A DNA stretch of 64,000 bases from Alistipes sp. (GCA_021201825.1 JAJQED010000016.1:85210-149209), one strand, 5' to 3'; shown: positions 43,445 through 53,075, counted from the stretch's first letter. Numbers and translations are program-made. The notes: generated by a model from the sequence alone, not told the origin.

Positions 43445-45059
43445 AAAGCCGTGTCACTTCTTCCAGCGGTTCACCCTCCGAGGCGATGGGCCGGCTTATA
43501 CCCATAATCCGCGCGAGCGTAGGGGCAACATCGCGCATATTGACCGTGTTGGGCACCCGCTGTCCGTAGAACCGGGGCCCGAGCAGCATCAGCGGGACAT
43601 GGGTGTCGTATTCGTACATCGACCCCGCGGCGGTACGGTGTCCCTCGATCTCCTCGATCCATCCCGGCATCAGGTTTATCGTAAGGTCTCCCGAACGGCG
43701 CGGATAAAAGCTGTTCTGCATCTTCTCGGCATAGCTTCCGCTGAAAAAACTGCTTTGCATGGCCGTGGAGGTCAAAACGTGCGAAACCCCGCGGAACTGA
43801 AGCACGAAAGCTGCAACGCGGTTCTGGACCTCTTCGAGGCTAAGGCTTTTGGTATAAACCAGGTTGCGGTTAAGGTACAACTGCCGGTCGTAATAATCTA
43901 TCACCCAGTCGCCCGGGCCGTACTGTGTATTCATAAAACCGTTCACGATAACCTTGAACTGGGCGGCGTTGAAACGGTCACGCGGCTGGTCACCATAGTC
44001 GTACGAATCACTGGCCCCATGGTCGGAAGTTAGTACGATAACTACATGCTCGCTTCCCACCTGGGCCTGTATGAAATTGACCAGGTCGGCTATCTCGGCA
44101 TCCAGCCGGTAGAACATATCCTCGATCTCCATAGATTCGCCGCCGTAAATCTCGCCGGCATACCGGGGCGTATCGTAGCATATATTTATAAGGTCGGTCC
44201 GTCCCTCCGTCTTCCCGAGGACCTCGTAAATTATAGCCTGCTTGGCAAACTCGGTCACAAGGGAATTACCTGCAGGGGTAGTGAAAACGCCTGCATAATC
44301 GCGGTTTATGCCTTTTCGTTTGAGGAAGTTGAACGACATGATCCGTTTGAAACGCCCCTCGCTCTTGAAATCGAACTCCGAAAAAACGCTGTTCACATAC
44401 CGGTCACGCGGCTTTTCCGGCATCCAGTTATAATCGAGGTATTGAGAGACGATACGCAGGCTGTTATAACGTTCCACCCAGTCCGGCAGTTGGGGCATGT
44501 AATAGGTGGAGGATATCCAGTTGCCTCGAGTGTCATCGATCCAGTAGGTATCCGATGTGAAACCGCCCATGATAACGGCCGATACCGGGTCCACGGCAAG
44601 GGTGATAACCTTACTGTCGGGGTGCTGTTCCCGCAGCCGGTCCCCGAGGGTGGGGACGGTGAGCTGGCGCGGGGAATACCTGCCTATTCCCGCGTCACAA
44701 TCCAGTCCGTTTACCGTGTTGTCGTCCAGTAGGTTAATAGTTGTGTTAAGTGTATAATCTATCCACCGGGTAGATACCACCCCGTGCATCGAGGGGTCCG
44801 CCCCTGTAGTGAGCGTGGCAAGTGTGGCCGGGGTAATGGTCTGCATGAAGTTATAGCGGGCATCGGCGTATACGAGTCCCTGGTTGAGGAATTTTTTGAA
44901 GCCGTGGTCCGACATGTTGTGGCCGAACCGCAGCAGGTAATCGTAGCGCATCTGGCTGACAACTACGTTCACCACCAGCCTCGGGCGGGGTGATGATGCC
45001 CATGCCGATACCGGGGCAGCCAGAATAAGGGCGGTTAAAATGATCCTTAGGAATCCCAT
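43437..45059 (-). CDS. Secreted alkaline-phosphatase superfamily protein (PafA-like)
   Basis: A 540-residue exported protein with a signal peptide ending in AWASSPRP. It has the alkaline phosphatase superfamily core: the nucleophile Thr region TITPATLATLTTGADPSMHGVV, a metal-site VLTSDHGASDSYDYGD with Asp-His-Gly, and THVPLMLLGP near the end. This pattern fits the type I phosphodiesterase/PafA group. It probably removes phosphate from organic esters in the periplasm. A TATCTTTG -7 element at 45084-45091 on this strand would start an operon with sufE and the DUF59 gene. Confidence 0.85.
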   Translation of the reverse strand: MGFLRIILTALILAAPVSAWASSPRPRLVVNVVVSQMRYDYLLRFGHNMSDHGFKKFLNQGLVYADARYNFMQTITPATLATLTTGADPSMHGVVSTRWIDYTLNTTINLLDDNTVNGLDCDAGIGRYSPRQLTVPTLGDRLREQHPDSKVITLAVDPVSAVIMGGFTSDTYWIDDTRGNWISSTYYMPQLPDWVERYNSLRIVSQYLDYNWMPEKPRDRYVNSVFSEFDFKSEGRFKRIMSFNFLKRKGINRDYAGVFTTPAGNSLVTEFAKQAIIYEVLGKTEGRTDLINICYDTPRYAGEIYGGESMEIEDMFYRLDAEIADLVNFIQAQVGSEHVVIVLTSDHGASDSYDYGDQPRDRFNAAQFKVIVNGFMNTQYGPGDWVIDYYDRQLYLNRNLVYTKSLSLEEVQNRVAAFVLQFRGVSHVLTSTAMQSSFFSGSYAEKMQNSFYPRRSGDLTINLMPGWIEEIEGHRTAAGSMYEYDTHVPLMLLGPRFYGQRVPNTVNMRDVAPTLARIMGISRPIASEGEPLEEVTRLYD

Positions 45060-45101
45060 CTCACGTTATCTGTTATTGACAGGCAAAGATATGAAATAAA
45101 G

Positions 45102-45455
45102 CTAAAACTTTTGGCTCCCCAGCCGTTTCCGGGTGCGGCGCATCATCCATGCGCGGCGCAGCAGGAAACTGTAGAATATCCAAAGCGGTAGTGCGGCATA
45201 GAATAGGAACATCATAGCCCGTGAACCGAACAACAGGCACACGAGGTTGACGGTTGCTACGGCCATAACAAATGCCAACCCGGACAGCATCGCGCCGGCT
45301 TTGAACCCCGTCCCGAACCTCGTATTGCAGGACCGGCACCGGAAGATACTCTCCACCCCGAGCAGCCAGATAAGAGGTATCCGTACCGCCGTACCGCACT
45401 TGGGGCAGCGGACAGAGGTTAATTTCACTTTTTTTGCAGGCCGGTTTTCCGTCAT
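45102..45455 (-). CDS. Zinc-ribbon membrane protein of unknown function
   Basis: A 117-residue protein. An N-terminal zinc ribbon (CPKCG about residue 17 and CRSCN about residue 40) is followed by two hydrophobic helices and a very basic C-terminus (RRAWMMRRTRKRLGSQKF), so the ribbon is probably cytoplasmic. Its ATG overlaps the GSCFA gene stop (ATGA), suggesting a functional link. No named family is recognised. Confidence 0.7.
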   Translation of the reverse strand: MTENRPAKKVKLTSVRCPKCGTAVRIPLIWLLGVESIFRCRSCNTRFGTGFKAGAMLSGLAFVMAVATVNLVCLLFGSRAMMFLFYAALPLWIFYSFLLRRAWMMRRTRKRLGSQKF

Positions 45456-46468
45456 TCTCTGGCAGGTTTATCCGGGTCTTTCCGGAAAAATGAGGTTTGG
45501 GACGACAGCTCCGCTTTTGGGTATTTTCGGATGAGGTCGGCCGTTTTGGCGTCCATAGCGTCGAGGAACCTGCGGTGTTGGTCGCTTCCGGGAAATTGAA
45601 CCCGGTGTTCCATCGCGGAGGATAATTTGCCGATCTCGACGGCGGCTTCCGAGGCCTCGGAAGACAACGCCCATTGGCGGAACCTCTCCCATATATACTC
45701 CACGGCGGTCGGCGACGGATGTACCATATCGGGTCCGTAAAACCGGTAATCCCGCAGTTCGTCCGTAAGAATTTCGTACGCCGGGAAGTAAAAGGCATCC
45801 GGATTGGCCGCGCAAATACCCTCTATGGCAAGTTGTAAAACGGCCTTTCCCAGATTGCTTCCGTGAAGCCCGTCCTTTAAGTACCGGACCGGACTGACGG
45901 TAAAAACCACTTTCTTTCCTTTTAATGCCTGTAGTAACCGGTTGTAAATTTGAACGATCTCGTCCGTTTCCATTCTCCGCCGGTCGTAAAATCCCGGGGG
46001 GAACTTATGGCAGTTGGCCACCACTTCACCTGCCGGGAGAGCGCTTTGCCGCGCGGCAAATTCCGGGGATACGGTATAGATCCAAGGGGTACCGAAAGAT
46101 ATAAAGATGAAATCCGCTTCGGCAAGGGTTTTCCGGCCTGCCGTCACGGCTCTGTTCATCATTTCGAGCGCCGTTTCGGCATCCGGATGGGAGAAATAGC
46201 CGTGGAATAACGGACTGCACCACAAACCGTTATTTTCGATCAGGTCCCCGTGTACGAATTCTGTGTCAGTGGTAAGGATATCCAGGGCCGTTGCGATGGA
46301 AGCGGGGTTGTACAAAACTCCGAACGGGTTGGACATAACGGCGAACCCCGACCCGGCCAGCTTGTCCGCCATGTTCTCGGCGAAGCAGGAGCCTATGGAA
46401 AATATCCTGTTCCCCAACTCGATACGGGTCGGGAAAAAAGGGGCTTCGGTTTTTGTGCTGAATTCCAT
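45452..46468 (-). CDS. GSCFA-domain protein
   Basis: A 338-residue protein starting with the family-defining FSIGSCFAENMADKL. Further conserved blocks are FGTPWIYT, FTVSPVRYLKDGLHGSNLGKAVL and FPAYEILTDELRDYRFYGPDMVHPS, which place it in the GSCFA family, an SGNH-hydrolase-like group common in Bacteroidota. The GDS-like Ser (GSC) and the late Asp/His (DMVHPS) are present, so esterase or acyl-transfer activity is possible. The substrate is unknown. A TAACTTTG -7 element is on this strand at 46515-46522. Confidence 0.82.
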   Translation of the reverse strand: MEFSTKTEAPFFPTRIELGNRIFSIGSCFAENMADKLAGSGFAVMSNPFGVLYNPASIATALDILTTDTEFVHGDLIENNGLWCSPLFHGYFSHPDAETALEMMNRAVTAGRKTLAEADFIFISFGTPWIYTVSPEFAARQSALPAGEVVANCHKFPPGFYDRRRMETDEIVQIYNRLLQALKGKKVVFTVSPVRYLKDGLHGSNLGKAVLQLAIEGICAANPDAFYFPAYEILTDELRDYRFYGPDMVHPSPTAVEYIWERFRQWALSSEASEAAVEIGKLSSAMEHRVQFPGSDQHRRFLDAMDAKTADLIRKYPKAELSSQTSFFRKDPDKPARE

Positions 46469-46626
46469 TTGGTTGTTACAGAAATCGCCGCTTCCGTTTG
46501 CCGGGCGGCCGATGCAAAGTTAACTATTTTGCCAGGGAACGGAAAAAACTACCACGGCCCGTAATGTTTATAGGTTTAAAAATGTGCACAGGGTAATCTT
46601 TCGCTAACGGCAGGGCCGATTGCCGG

Positions 46627-46644
46627 TATCTTTGCTTATCTTTG
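46627..46644 (+). promoter_or_regulatory. Two consecutive -7 elements before ispE
   Basis: TATCTTTG occurs twice, at 46627-46634 and 46637-46644. From the second box transcription would begin at or next to the ispE ATG at 46650, giving a leaderless or nearly leaderless mRNA; the first would give a leader of a few bases. No convincing -33 TTTG is seen for either. Confidence 0.5.
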
Positions 46645-46649
46645 TTTAT

Positions 46650-47489
46650 ATGGTATTCTTTCCTAATTGCAAGATAAATATCGGGTTGGACGTACTGCGT
46701 CGCCGGGAGGACGGGTATCACGATATCGAGACCGTCATGTTCCCGGTGCATGGGTTGTGCGACATACTGGAGGTGGTCCCCTCGGACCGCGACGGGGTAG
46801 AACTCTCATCGGGGGGGCTCGCCGTGGATTGCCGTACGACGGACAACCTGTGCTATAGGGCATACCAGGCCGTGGCAGCCCGTTACGACGTAGGCGGGGT
46901 CAAATTGCACCTGCATAAAATTATCCCGTTCGGGGCCGGGTTGGGCGGCGGTTCTGCGGATGCTACATTCACCGTCAAGGCACTTTCGTCCGTTTTTTCA
47001 CTGGGCTTGCGGGACGATCAGATCGAAGATATAGCGGCGGAGTTGGGCAGCGACACCGTGTTTTTCGTACGTAACCGCCCGGCGGTCTCGTCCGGACGAG
47101 GTGAGTTGCTCCGACCGGTAGTTATCCCGGAGTTGGACGGTAAGGTGTTGCTGATCGTCAAACCGGATTTCGGTGTTTCCACCGCTACCGCTTATGCCGG
47201 GGTTAAGCCCCATATTCCGCCGGTGTCGTTGTCCGAGCGGGTCGGTTTGCCGCTGGAGGCGTGGAAAGAAGCCATCGGGAACGCTTTCGAGGAGTCCGTT
47301 TTCGCCCGCCATCCAACTCTGGCCGGTATAAAACATGAAATCTATGGTGCCGGGGCGGTGTATGCCTCCATGTCCGGGTCGGGTTCGGCCATGTACGGCA
47401 TATTCGAGCCGGAGAGGTTCGAGCCGCAGATAAAGGAGCTTTTTGCCGATTGTTTTGTATATCACCAGATTATCCGTAATGCCTGCTAA
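46650..47489 (+). CDS. ispE: 4-diphosphocytidyl-2-C-methyl-D-erythritol kinase
   Basis: A 279-residue GHMP kinase of the MEP isoprenoid pathway. The ATG at 46650 gives the family start MVFFPNCKINIGLDVLRRREDGYHDIET; an earlier frame start would precede the promoter boxes. The ATP-binding loop is IPFGAGLGGGSADATF. The final GHMP motif is YASMSGSGSAMYGIF. It phosphorylates CDP-methylerythritol in the cytoplasm. It stands alone with its own promoter. Confidence 0.95.
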   Translation: MVFFPNCKINIGLDVLRRREDGYHDIETVMFPVHGLCDILEVVPSDRDGVELSSGGLAVDCRTTDNLCYRAYQAVAARYDVGGVKLHLHKIIPFGAGLGGGSADATFTVKALSSVFSLGLRDDQIEDIAAELGSDTVFFVRNRPAVSSGRGELLRPVVIPELDGKVLLIVKPDFGVSTATAYAGVKPHIPPVSLSERVGLPLEAWKEAIGNAFEESVFARHPTLAGIKHEIYGAGAVYASMSGSGSAMYGIFEPERFEPQIKELFADCFVYHQIIRNAC

Positions 47490-47613
47490 GAGGCCGGCCG
47501 CATGGTCGGTGCGTTTGAAAAAAAATTATTAAACTTGTGGCCTGACGGTTCCGGGGTTTGGGCCGGCTACGTTGCCTGCGGAACTATTAACCAATAACTT
47601 AAACCACCATCTT

Positions 47614-49158
47614 ATGTCAGAAGACAAAAAAATCCTCGACCTGAAACAGCGCATGGAGCGCATTTACGGGGGAGGGGGAGCAAAAGCCGTTGAAAAACAA
47701 AAGGCGATGGGTAAACTCACCGCCCGCGAAAGGATTATCGCGCTGCTGGATAAAGATACGTTCCAGGAGTACGATATCTTCGTCAAACACGACAATACCG
47801 ATTTCGGGATGCAGGACAAGGAGCTTCCCGGAGACGGCGTAATCATAGGCACGGGTTTTATCCTCGGACAGCCCGTAGCCGTCTATGCACAGGACTTCAC
47901 GGTTGCCGGGGGGTCACTGGGCTTTATGCACGCCCGTAAGATCACCAAGATAATGGATTATGCCCTGAACATGCGCATACCGATCATCGGCATTAACGAT
48001 TCGGGGGGTGCACGTATCCAGGAGGGGGTGAACGCCCTTGCCGGTTACGGTGAGATATTCTACCGCAATACCATCTCCAGTGGCGTTATCCCGCAGATCT
48101 CCGTGATCCTGGGGCCGTGTGCAGGTGGGGCCGTTTATTCGCCGGCCCTGACGGACTTCGTTTTCGTAGTGGACAAGATATCCAAAATGTTCATCACGGG
48201 TCCGGAGGTTATAAAGACCGTGCTCGGCGAAGAGATATCGGCCGAGGAACTCGGAGGTGCAAGGGTACACAGCGAAGTGAGCGGCAACGCCCATTTCTTC
48301 GCCTCGAGCGAGGAGGAGTGCTTTGCCCAGATCCGCAGGCTGCTCTCCATGCTTCCTGCCAATAACGAGGCGAAACCGGTGCCGGTAGTTGCGTCCAAAC
48401 CAAAAAAGACCTATGATATTTCGAAGATCGTTCCCTACGACGCTTCGGAGCCTTACGATGTTCGCGATGTAATCCGCGCGCTAACGGACGACAGCGACTT
48501 TATGGAGGTTATGGAACTGTTCGCCGGTAATATCGTTGTGGGCTTCGGACGCATCGACGGCCAGACGGTGGGGTTCGTTTGCAACCAGCCGCTTGTTCTT
48601 GCAGGGGTACTGGATTGCGACTCTTCGGACAAGGCAGCCCGGTTTATCCGCTTCTGCGACTCGTTCAACATTCCGATCATCACACTCGAGGACCTGCCGG
48701 GATACCTGCCGGGTATCGACCAGGAACATGCCGGGGTTATCCGCCACGGGGCCAAAGTGCTCTATGCATATAGCGAGAGCACGGTGCCGAAAGTAACCAT
48801 CATCCTGCGCAAGGCTTACGGCGGCGGGTATATCGCGATGGGTTCGAGGCACCTGCGTTCGGACTTCGTATTCGCATGGCCACAGGCCGAGATAGCGGTT
48901 ATGGGTGCCGAGGGCGCGGCTAACATTATCTTTAAAAAGGATATCGCCGAGGCCGAAAACCCGGCCGAGATGCGTAAGCTGAAAATAGAGGAGTATAAGG
49001 AGAAATTCGCCAACCCGTATGTGGCGGCCTCTAAGGGGTATATCGACGCGGTGATAGATCCGAAAGATACCCGCCGGTTCATAGAGCAGGCGCTCACCAT
49101 CGCCAAGGACAAGACAGTGTCGCGTCCGGCCAAAAAACACGGGCTTCCCCCGTTCTAA
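47614..49158 (+). CDS. mmdA: Acyl-CoA carboxyltransferase, methylmalonyl-CoA decarboxylase alpha subunit type
   Basis: A 514-residue carboxyltransferase. The first crotonase half has GGARIQEGVNALAGYGEIFYRN and GPCAGGAVYSPALTDF; the second has TLEDLPGYLPGIDQEHAGVIRHGAKVLYAYSE and ITLRKAYGGGYIAM-type acyl-CoA motifs. The ATG at 47614 gives MSEDKKILDLKQRMERIYGGGG, the usual start. With the biotin carrier 12 bases downstream it fits the Na+-pumping methylmalonyl-CoA decarboxylase or propionyl-CoA carboxylase of the propionate pathway. The membrane beta subunit is not in the window, so which of the two is meant remains open. Confidence 0.88.
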   Translation: MSEDKKILDLKQRMERIYGGGGAKAVEKQKAMGKLTARERIIALLDKDTFQEYDIFVKHDNTDFGMQDKELPGDGVIIGTGFILGQPVAVYAQDFTVAGGSLGFMHARKITKIMDYALNMRIPIIGINDSGGARIQEGVNALAGYGEIFYRNTISSGVIPQISVILGPCAGGAVYSPALTDFVFVVDKISKMFITGPEVIKTVLGEEISAEELGGARVHSEVSGNAHFFASSEEECFAQIRRLLSMLPANNEAKPVPVVASKPKKTYDISKIVPYDASEPYDVRDVIRALTDDSDFMEVMELFAGNIVVGFGRIDGQTVGFVCNQPLVLAGVLDCDSSDKAARFIRFCDSFNIPIITLEDLPGYLPGIDQEHAGVIRHGAKVLYAYSESTVPKVTIILRKAYGGGYIAMGSRHLRSDFVFAWPQAEIAVMGAEGAANIIFKKDIAEAENPAEMRKLKIEEYKEKFANPYVAASKGYIDAVIDPKDTRRFIEQALTIAKDKTVSRPAKKHGLPPF

Positions 49159-49170
49159 ACCGCTGGAACC

Positions 49171-49485
49171 ATGACCGAAAAGAAATACGATACAGTCAGT
49201 ACGGCAAGCGGTGATTACCGTACCACACTCAACCGTAAATATCTCGCTCGTAAGCCGTGGCAGCCCGTCGACCTCAACCAGGTGCGGTCGTTCATGCCCG
49301 GTACGGTGGAGCGGATCGAAGTAAAGGAGGGCCAGAAAGTAAAGGAGGGGGATAAACTTATGGTCTTTAGGGCTATGAAGATGAACAACAATATCCTCTC
49401 GCCGGTCTCGGGTAAGGTGAAACTTATCAATGTCAGTCCCGGGGACAATATTCCCAAGGACCACCTGATGATAGAGATCGGATAG
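49171..49485 (+). CDS. Biotin carboxyl carrier protein (MmdC-like)
   Basis: A 104-residue protein with a biotinyl domain: the target Lys is in FRAMKMNNNILSP, with GTVERIEVKEGQKVKEGD before it. A 40-residue N-terminal extension precedes the domain. It carries CO2 between the carboxyltransferase encoded just upstream and a decarboxylase or biotin carboxylase partner. It ends the two-gene operon, followed by a strong terminator. Confidence 0.9.
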   Translation: MTEKKYDTVSTASGDYRTTLNRKYLARKPWQPVDLNQVRSFMPGTVERIEVKEGQKVKEGDKLMVFRAMKMNNNILSPVSGKVKLINVSPGDNIPKDHLMIEIG

Positions 49486-49505
49486 ACCATGCCAGGACAT
49501 ATTTT

Positions 49506-49541
49506 AAACGACAAACCCCCTGTCACGGGGGTTTGTCGTTT
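49506..49541 (+). terminator. Intrinsic terminator of the mmdA operon
   Basis: A 15-bp perfect stem (AAACGACAAACCCCC and complement) with a 6-base loop begins 20 bases after the biotin carrier stop. Confidence 0.85.
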
Positions 49542-49712
49542 AAGAGCCGCTTAGAAGTACCGGGAATTTTTACTGCCGGTAACCAAAAATGGCTTATCCA
49601 TATAACTTGCGGCTTTTATTTGTTCCGTAATGCGGCCCGCCGATATTAAAAGCTTCTTGTAAATCGGGCTTAATTATTTTGGAAATATTATTTTTACGGG
49701 AAATATCCCGTT

Positions 49713-49802
49713 ATGGAAAATTCCGGCAGTAAGTCCACCCCGGCCGTAGTAGCCAAAGGTCCCTTTTCGGAAAATGAATTTAAGGCTTTCCGGGTGTTAT
49801 GA
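49713..49802 (+). CDS. Possible small open frame, 29 residues
   Basis: This frame (MENSGSKSTPAVVAKGPF...) sits in an otherwise empty 464-base gap after the terminator at 49506-49541. Its stop overlaps the next small frame (ATGA). It has no recognisable domain. The ATGA coupling is the main support; it could be chance or the remnant of a longer gene. Confidence 0.25.
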   Translation: MENSGSKSTPAVVAKGPFSENEFKAFRVL

Positions 49803-49978
49803 TAGTGGGAAGGAAGAAGATGTCATTCGGACTGCATATCCCCGCCCAGGGAGTCTGGATCGCGGCTATCATCCTGCCGTTTAAATGGATATTCACGGCC
49901 GTAGGCCGCAGCGAAAAGAAAATGTCACAATATAGCTCGGAAATAAATTATGATCAGGATAGACCAGTTGACCTTTAA
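49799..49978 (+). CDS. Possible small membrane protein, 59 residues
   Basis: The frame encodes a basic start (MIVGRKKMSFGLH), one hydrophobic helix (IAAIILPFKWIFTAVG) and a polar tail. It overlaps the 5' end of the MBL-hydrolase gene by 29 bases in another frame. Single-helix small proteins are often missed in annotation, but nothing besides the layout and the overlap with the preceding frame supports it. Confidence 0.3.
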   Translation: MIVGRKKMSFGLHIPAQGVWIAAIILPFKWIFTAVGRSEKKMSQYSSEINYDQDRPVDL

Positions 49979-50621
49979 TCCTTTTCAGGAGAACACCTAT
50001 ATAGTTTCCGCTCCCAACGGGGATGCAGTAATAATAGATGCGGGTAATTACTCTGCAGGAGAAGATCGCAAAATAACGGAATTTATCGGTGCAAACGGGC
50101 TTAAACCCGTATTGACGCTTAATACACATGGTCATGTCGACCATATTCTTGGTGTGAACCACCTGAAAGAGACTTACGGTATCCCATTCGCCCTGCATAG
50201 GGCAGACAATTTCCTGGTGGAGAGTTCGCCGCAGCACGGTGCGCTGTACGGGTTCCAGGTGCCGGCGGTACCGGCTGTGGATATGGATTTGTCTGCTGTG
50301 GAATCAGTGCCGCTGGGGGATACCCACCTGCAGGTAATCCATACTCCCGGACATACTCCGGGACATGTTTGCCTGTTCGAACCCGGGAGCCGCTCGCTTT
50401 TCTGCGGAGACACGGTGTTCCGTGAAAGCATAGGCAGGACCGACCTGCCCGGCGGCGATTACAGCTGGATCATGAAAAGTATCCTCGAAAAGATAATCCC
50501 ACTCGGGGACGACGTAACGCTCTACCCGGGCCACGGTCCCAAGACCACCATAGGCCATGAGGTTCTTTATAACCCGTTCATCGTGGAAGTGCTTAACGGT
50601 GACGTCGATTACCGGTCATGA
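49950..50621 (+). CDS. MBL-fold metallohydrolase (glyoxalase II-like)
   Basis: A 223-residue metallo-beta-lactamase-fold hydrolase with the metal-binding motif THGHVDH, a second His in [10 protein letters not shown], the bridging Asp in FCGDTVF and a late His in [13 protein letters not shown]. It belongs to the YcbL/GloB-like group that hydrolyses thioesters such as hydroxyacyl-glutathione or related thiols. Glutathione use in Bacteroidota is limited, so the true thiol substrate is uncertain. Its stop overlaps the trmD start (ATGA). Confidence 0.88.
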   Translation: MIRIDQLTFNPFQENTYIVSAPNGDAVIIDAGNYSAGEDRKITEFIGANGLKPVLTLNTHGHVDHILGVNHLKETYGIPFALHRADNFLVESSPQHGALYGFQVPAVPAVDMDLSAVESVPLGDTHLQVIHTPGHTPGHVCLFEPGSRSLFCGDTVFRESIGRTDLPGGDYSWIMKSILEKIIPLGDDVTLYPGHGPKTTIGHEVLYNPFIVEVLNGDVDYRS

Positions 50622-51295
50622 GGATAGATATTCTTACGGTGGTCCCGGAGCTGTTGGCCTCCCCCCTTAATGAATCCATAATCAAGCGGGCATGCGATAA
50701 GGGACTGGCCGAAATAATGGTCCATAATATCCGGGACTGGGCCGAGGAAAAACACCGGCAGGTGGACGATTACCCGTTCGGCGGCGAGGCGGGTATGGTA
50801 CTTAAACCCGAGCCGGTTTTCCGGTGCATAGAAGAGCTAAAGGGTCAGCGACCCTACGACGAAGTAATATATACATCGCCCGACGGTGAGGTCTATAACC
50901 AACAGCACGCAAACCGGCTTTCGACCCTCGAAAATATAATCATCCTTTGTGGCCATTACAAGGGGTTGGACCACCGTATCAGGGAGCATCTTATCACCAG
51001 GGAGATATCCATCGGGGATTATGTGCTCACCGGCGGCGAGCTGGCCGCAGCGGTGATCGCCGACAGCATTATCCGGATAATCCCGGGGGCCATCGGCGAC
51101 GAGGCTTCGGCCCTGACCGACAGCTTCCAGGACGGGCTGCTCGCTCCGCCCGTATATACCCGTCCGGCCGAATTTAACGGTTGGCGGGTGCCCGACGTTT
51201 TATTGTCGGGCAACTTCGCCGAGATCGAAAAATGGCGCGAATCCCAGGCCCTGGCCCGGACCCGGGAGCTGCGGCCGGACCTGCTGGAGGAATAA
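50618..51295 (+). CDS. trmD: tRNA (guanine37-N1)-methyltransferase TrmD
   Basis: A 225-residue SPOUT methyltransferase with the standard trefoil-knot motifs: [31 protein letters not shown] and [14 protein letters not shown]. It makes m1G37 in tRNAs to prevent frameshifting. It overlaps the upstream MBL gene by four bases and is followed 17 bases later by lpxB, so it is part of a housekeeping operon running to the FAH-family gene. Confidence 0.96.
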   Translation: MRIDILTVVPELLASPLNESIIKRACDKGLAEIMVHNIRDWAEEKHRQVDDYPFGGEAGMVLKPEPVFRCIEELKGQRPYDEVIYTSPDGEVYNQQHANRLSTLENIIILCGHYKGLDHRIREHLITREISIGDYVLTGGELAAAVIADSIIRIIPGAIGDEASALTDSFQDGLLAPPVYTRPAEFNGWRVPDVLLSGNFAEIEKWRESQALARTRELRPDLLEE

Positions 51296-51312
51296 CTTAG
51301 GAAAGGAATACG

Positions 51313-52455
51313 ATGAAATACTACCTGATAGCGGGAGAGGCCTCCGGGGACCTGCATGGCGCCAACCTTATGCGGGGGATACTCAAATCCGATCCGCAGG
51401 CCCGGTTCCGTTTCTGGGGCGGGGACAATATGGCCGAAGTCGGTGGAGTTACCAACCTGGCAAGGCATTATAAGACCGCTTCGTTCTTCGGGATTATGGA
51501 AGTGGTGCGGCATCTTCCCGAAATATTCAGGCAGATGGGTGAATGCCGCAGGGATATAGATAGGTACAGGCCCGATGTAGTTATTCTCATAGATTATCCG
51601 GGTTTTAATTTCCGGATCGCAAAGTTTGCCCACAGACAGGGCTATCCCGTTTTCTATTATATCTCCCCAAAGGTCTGGGCATGGAAAGAGTCGCGGGTGG
51701 AGAAGATACGCCGGTATGTGGACCGGCTGTTTATCATTTTCCCGTTCGAGGTGGACTATTTCGCTGCCCGGGGGATCGATGCGATCTTCGAGGGGAATCC
51801 GCTGGTGGATGTGGTGCGGCAGAGGCAGGCTACCCTGCCCGCTCGGGAGGAATTCCTGGCGGCTTGCGGTTTACCCGCCGACCGGCCCTTTGTTGCCCTG
51901 CTTGCCGGGAGCCGCAAGAGCGAGATAGAATATAACCTGCCGTTCATGGCGAAACTTGCCGGAAGGTTCCCGGGATATAAGTTCGTGGTAGGGGCCGTGC
52001 CGTGGCTGGAACACGGGATATACGAACGGCTGTTAGACGGAACGGACGTCGGAGTAGTATGTGACGCGACCTACCCGTTGTTGGCTTACAGTGATGCGGC
52101 GGTTGTCTGTTCCGGAACCGCGACGCTCGAAACAGCTCTGATGAATGTTCCCGAGGTGGTTTGTTACCGCAAAGACAAATTTTCGATGTATATCGGCAGG
52201 TTGCTGGTAAAGATAAAATTTATCTCGCTCGTCAACCTGATATTGGACCGCGAGGTCGTCCGGGAGCTGATACAGTGGGATATGACCCTCGACAATGCCG
52301 AAAAAGAGCTTAGGGCGGTGCTGCCGGGCGGCGAAAAACGGGAAAAAATGCTCACGGACTTTGCCGAACTTTCACGGCTGGTAGGCGGACCCGGGGCTTC
52401 GGACCGTTTCGGCGCGCGTATGGTCCGGGAACTTAAACAAATCATCGAGAAATGA
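51313..52455 (+). CDS. lpxB: Lipid-A-disaccharide synthase
   Basis: A 380-residue GT19 glycosyltransferase with the family start YYLIAGEASGDLHGANLM, then DYPGFNFRIAKFAHRQGYPVFYYISPKVWAWKESRV and LLAGSRKSEIEYNLP, CSGTATLET. It condenses UDP-2,3-diacylglucosamine with lipid X at the inner-membrane surface to form the lipid A disaccharide. Its stop overlaps the next start (ATGA). Confidence 0.95.
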   Translation: MKYYLIAGEASGDLHGANLMRGILKSDPQARFRFWGGDNMAEVGGVTNLARHYKTASFFGIMEVVRHLPEIFRQMGECRRDIDRYRPDVVILIDYPGFNFRIAKFAHRQGYPVFYYISPKVWAWKESRVEKIRRYVDRLFIIFPFEVDYFAARGIDAIFEGNPLVDVVRQRQATLPAREEFLAACGLPADRPFVALLAGSRKSEIEYNLPFMAKLAGRFPGYKFVVGAVPWLEHGIYERLLDGTDVGVVCDATYPLLAYSDAAVVCSGTATLETALMNVPEVVCYRKDKFSMYIGRLLVKIKFISLVNLILDREVVRELIQWDMTLDNAEKELRAVLPGGEKREKMLTDFAELSRLVGGPGASDRFGARMVRELKQIIEK

Positions 52456-53075
52456 AAATAGTCTGCATAGGCCGCAATTACAGGGACCATATCCGGGAAC
52501 TCGACACCGGCGGCGACATACCGCAGGTCCCGCAATTCTTTATCAAACCCGATACGGCACTTCTGCGCAATAACGACCCTTTCTATATACCGTCGTTCAG
52601 CAATGAACTACACTATGAAACGGAACTGATAATCCGGATCAACCGGGTCGCTAAATGTATCGAGGAGAAATTCGCACACCGGTGTTACGACCAGGTGGGC
52701 CTCGGCATAGATTTTACCGCCCGGGATATCCAGCGGGAGTGTATCCGTAAGGGGTTGCCGTGGGAGATAAGCAAAGGCTTCGACCGTTCGGCGGCCGTCT
52801 CGCCACGGATGCTGGACCTTGCGGCTGTCGGGGGGAATATCCAGGATCTGCGGTTCGAAATGCGCCTTAACGGGGAGGTTCGCCAGAGCGGATATTCGGG
52901 CGATATGATCTTCGGGGTGGACCGGTTGATTTCCTATGTTTCTCAGTTTGTTACCCTGAAGATAGGGGACCTGCTGTTCACGGGAACCCCCGTCGGGGTA
53001 GGGCCGGTGTCGATCGGGGACAGGCTCGAGGCATGGCTGTGCGGGGAGAAACTGCTCGATTTCGATATAAAATAA
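52452..53075 (+). CDS. Fumarylacetoacetate-hydrolase family protein
   Basis: A 207-residue single-domain FAH protein: GRNYRDHIRELD at the start, metal ligands in LHYETELIIRIN and GLGIDFTARDIQ, and TGTPVGVGPVSIGDRLE near the end. The short, single-domain form acts as acylpyruvate hydrolase or oxaloacetate decarboxylase in other bacteria. The exact substrate is not shown by the sequence. It is translationally coupled to lpxB by ATGA. Confidence 0.85.
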   Translation: MKIVCIGRNYRDHIRELDTGGDIPQVPQFFIKPDTALLRNNDPFYIPSFSNELHYETELIIRINRVAKCIEEKFAHRCYDQVGLGIDFTARDIQRECIRKGLPWEISKGFDRSAAVSPRMLDLAAVGGNIQDLRFEMRLNGEVRQSGYSGDMIFGVDRLISYVSQFVTLKIGDLLFTGTPVGVGPVSIGDRLEAWLCGEKLLDFDIK

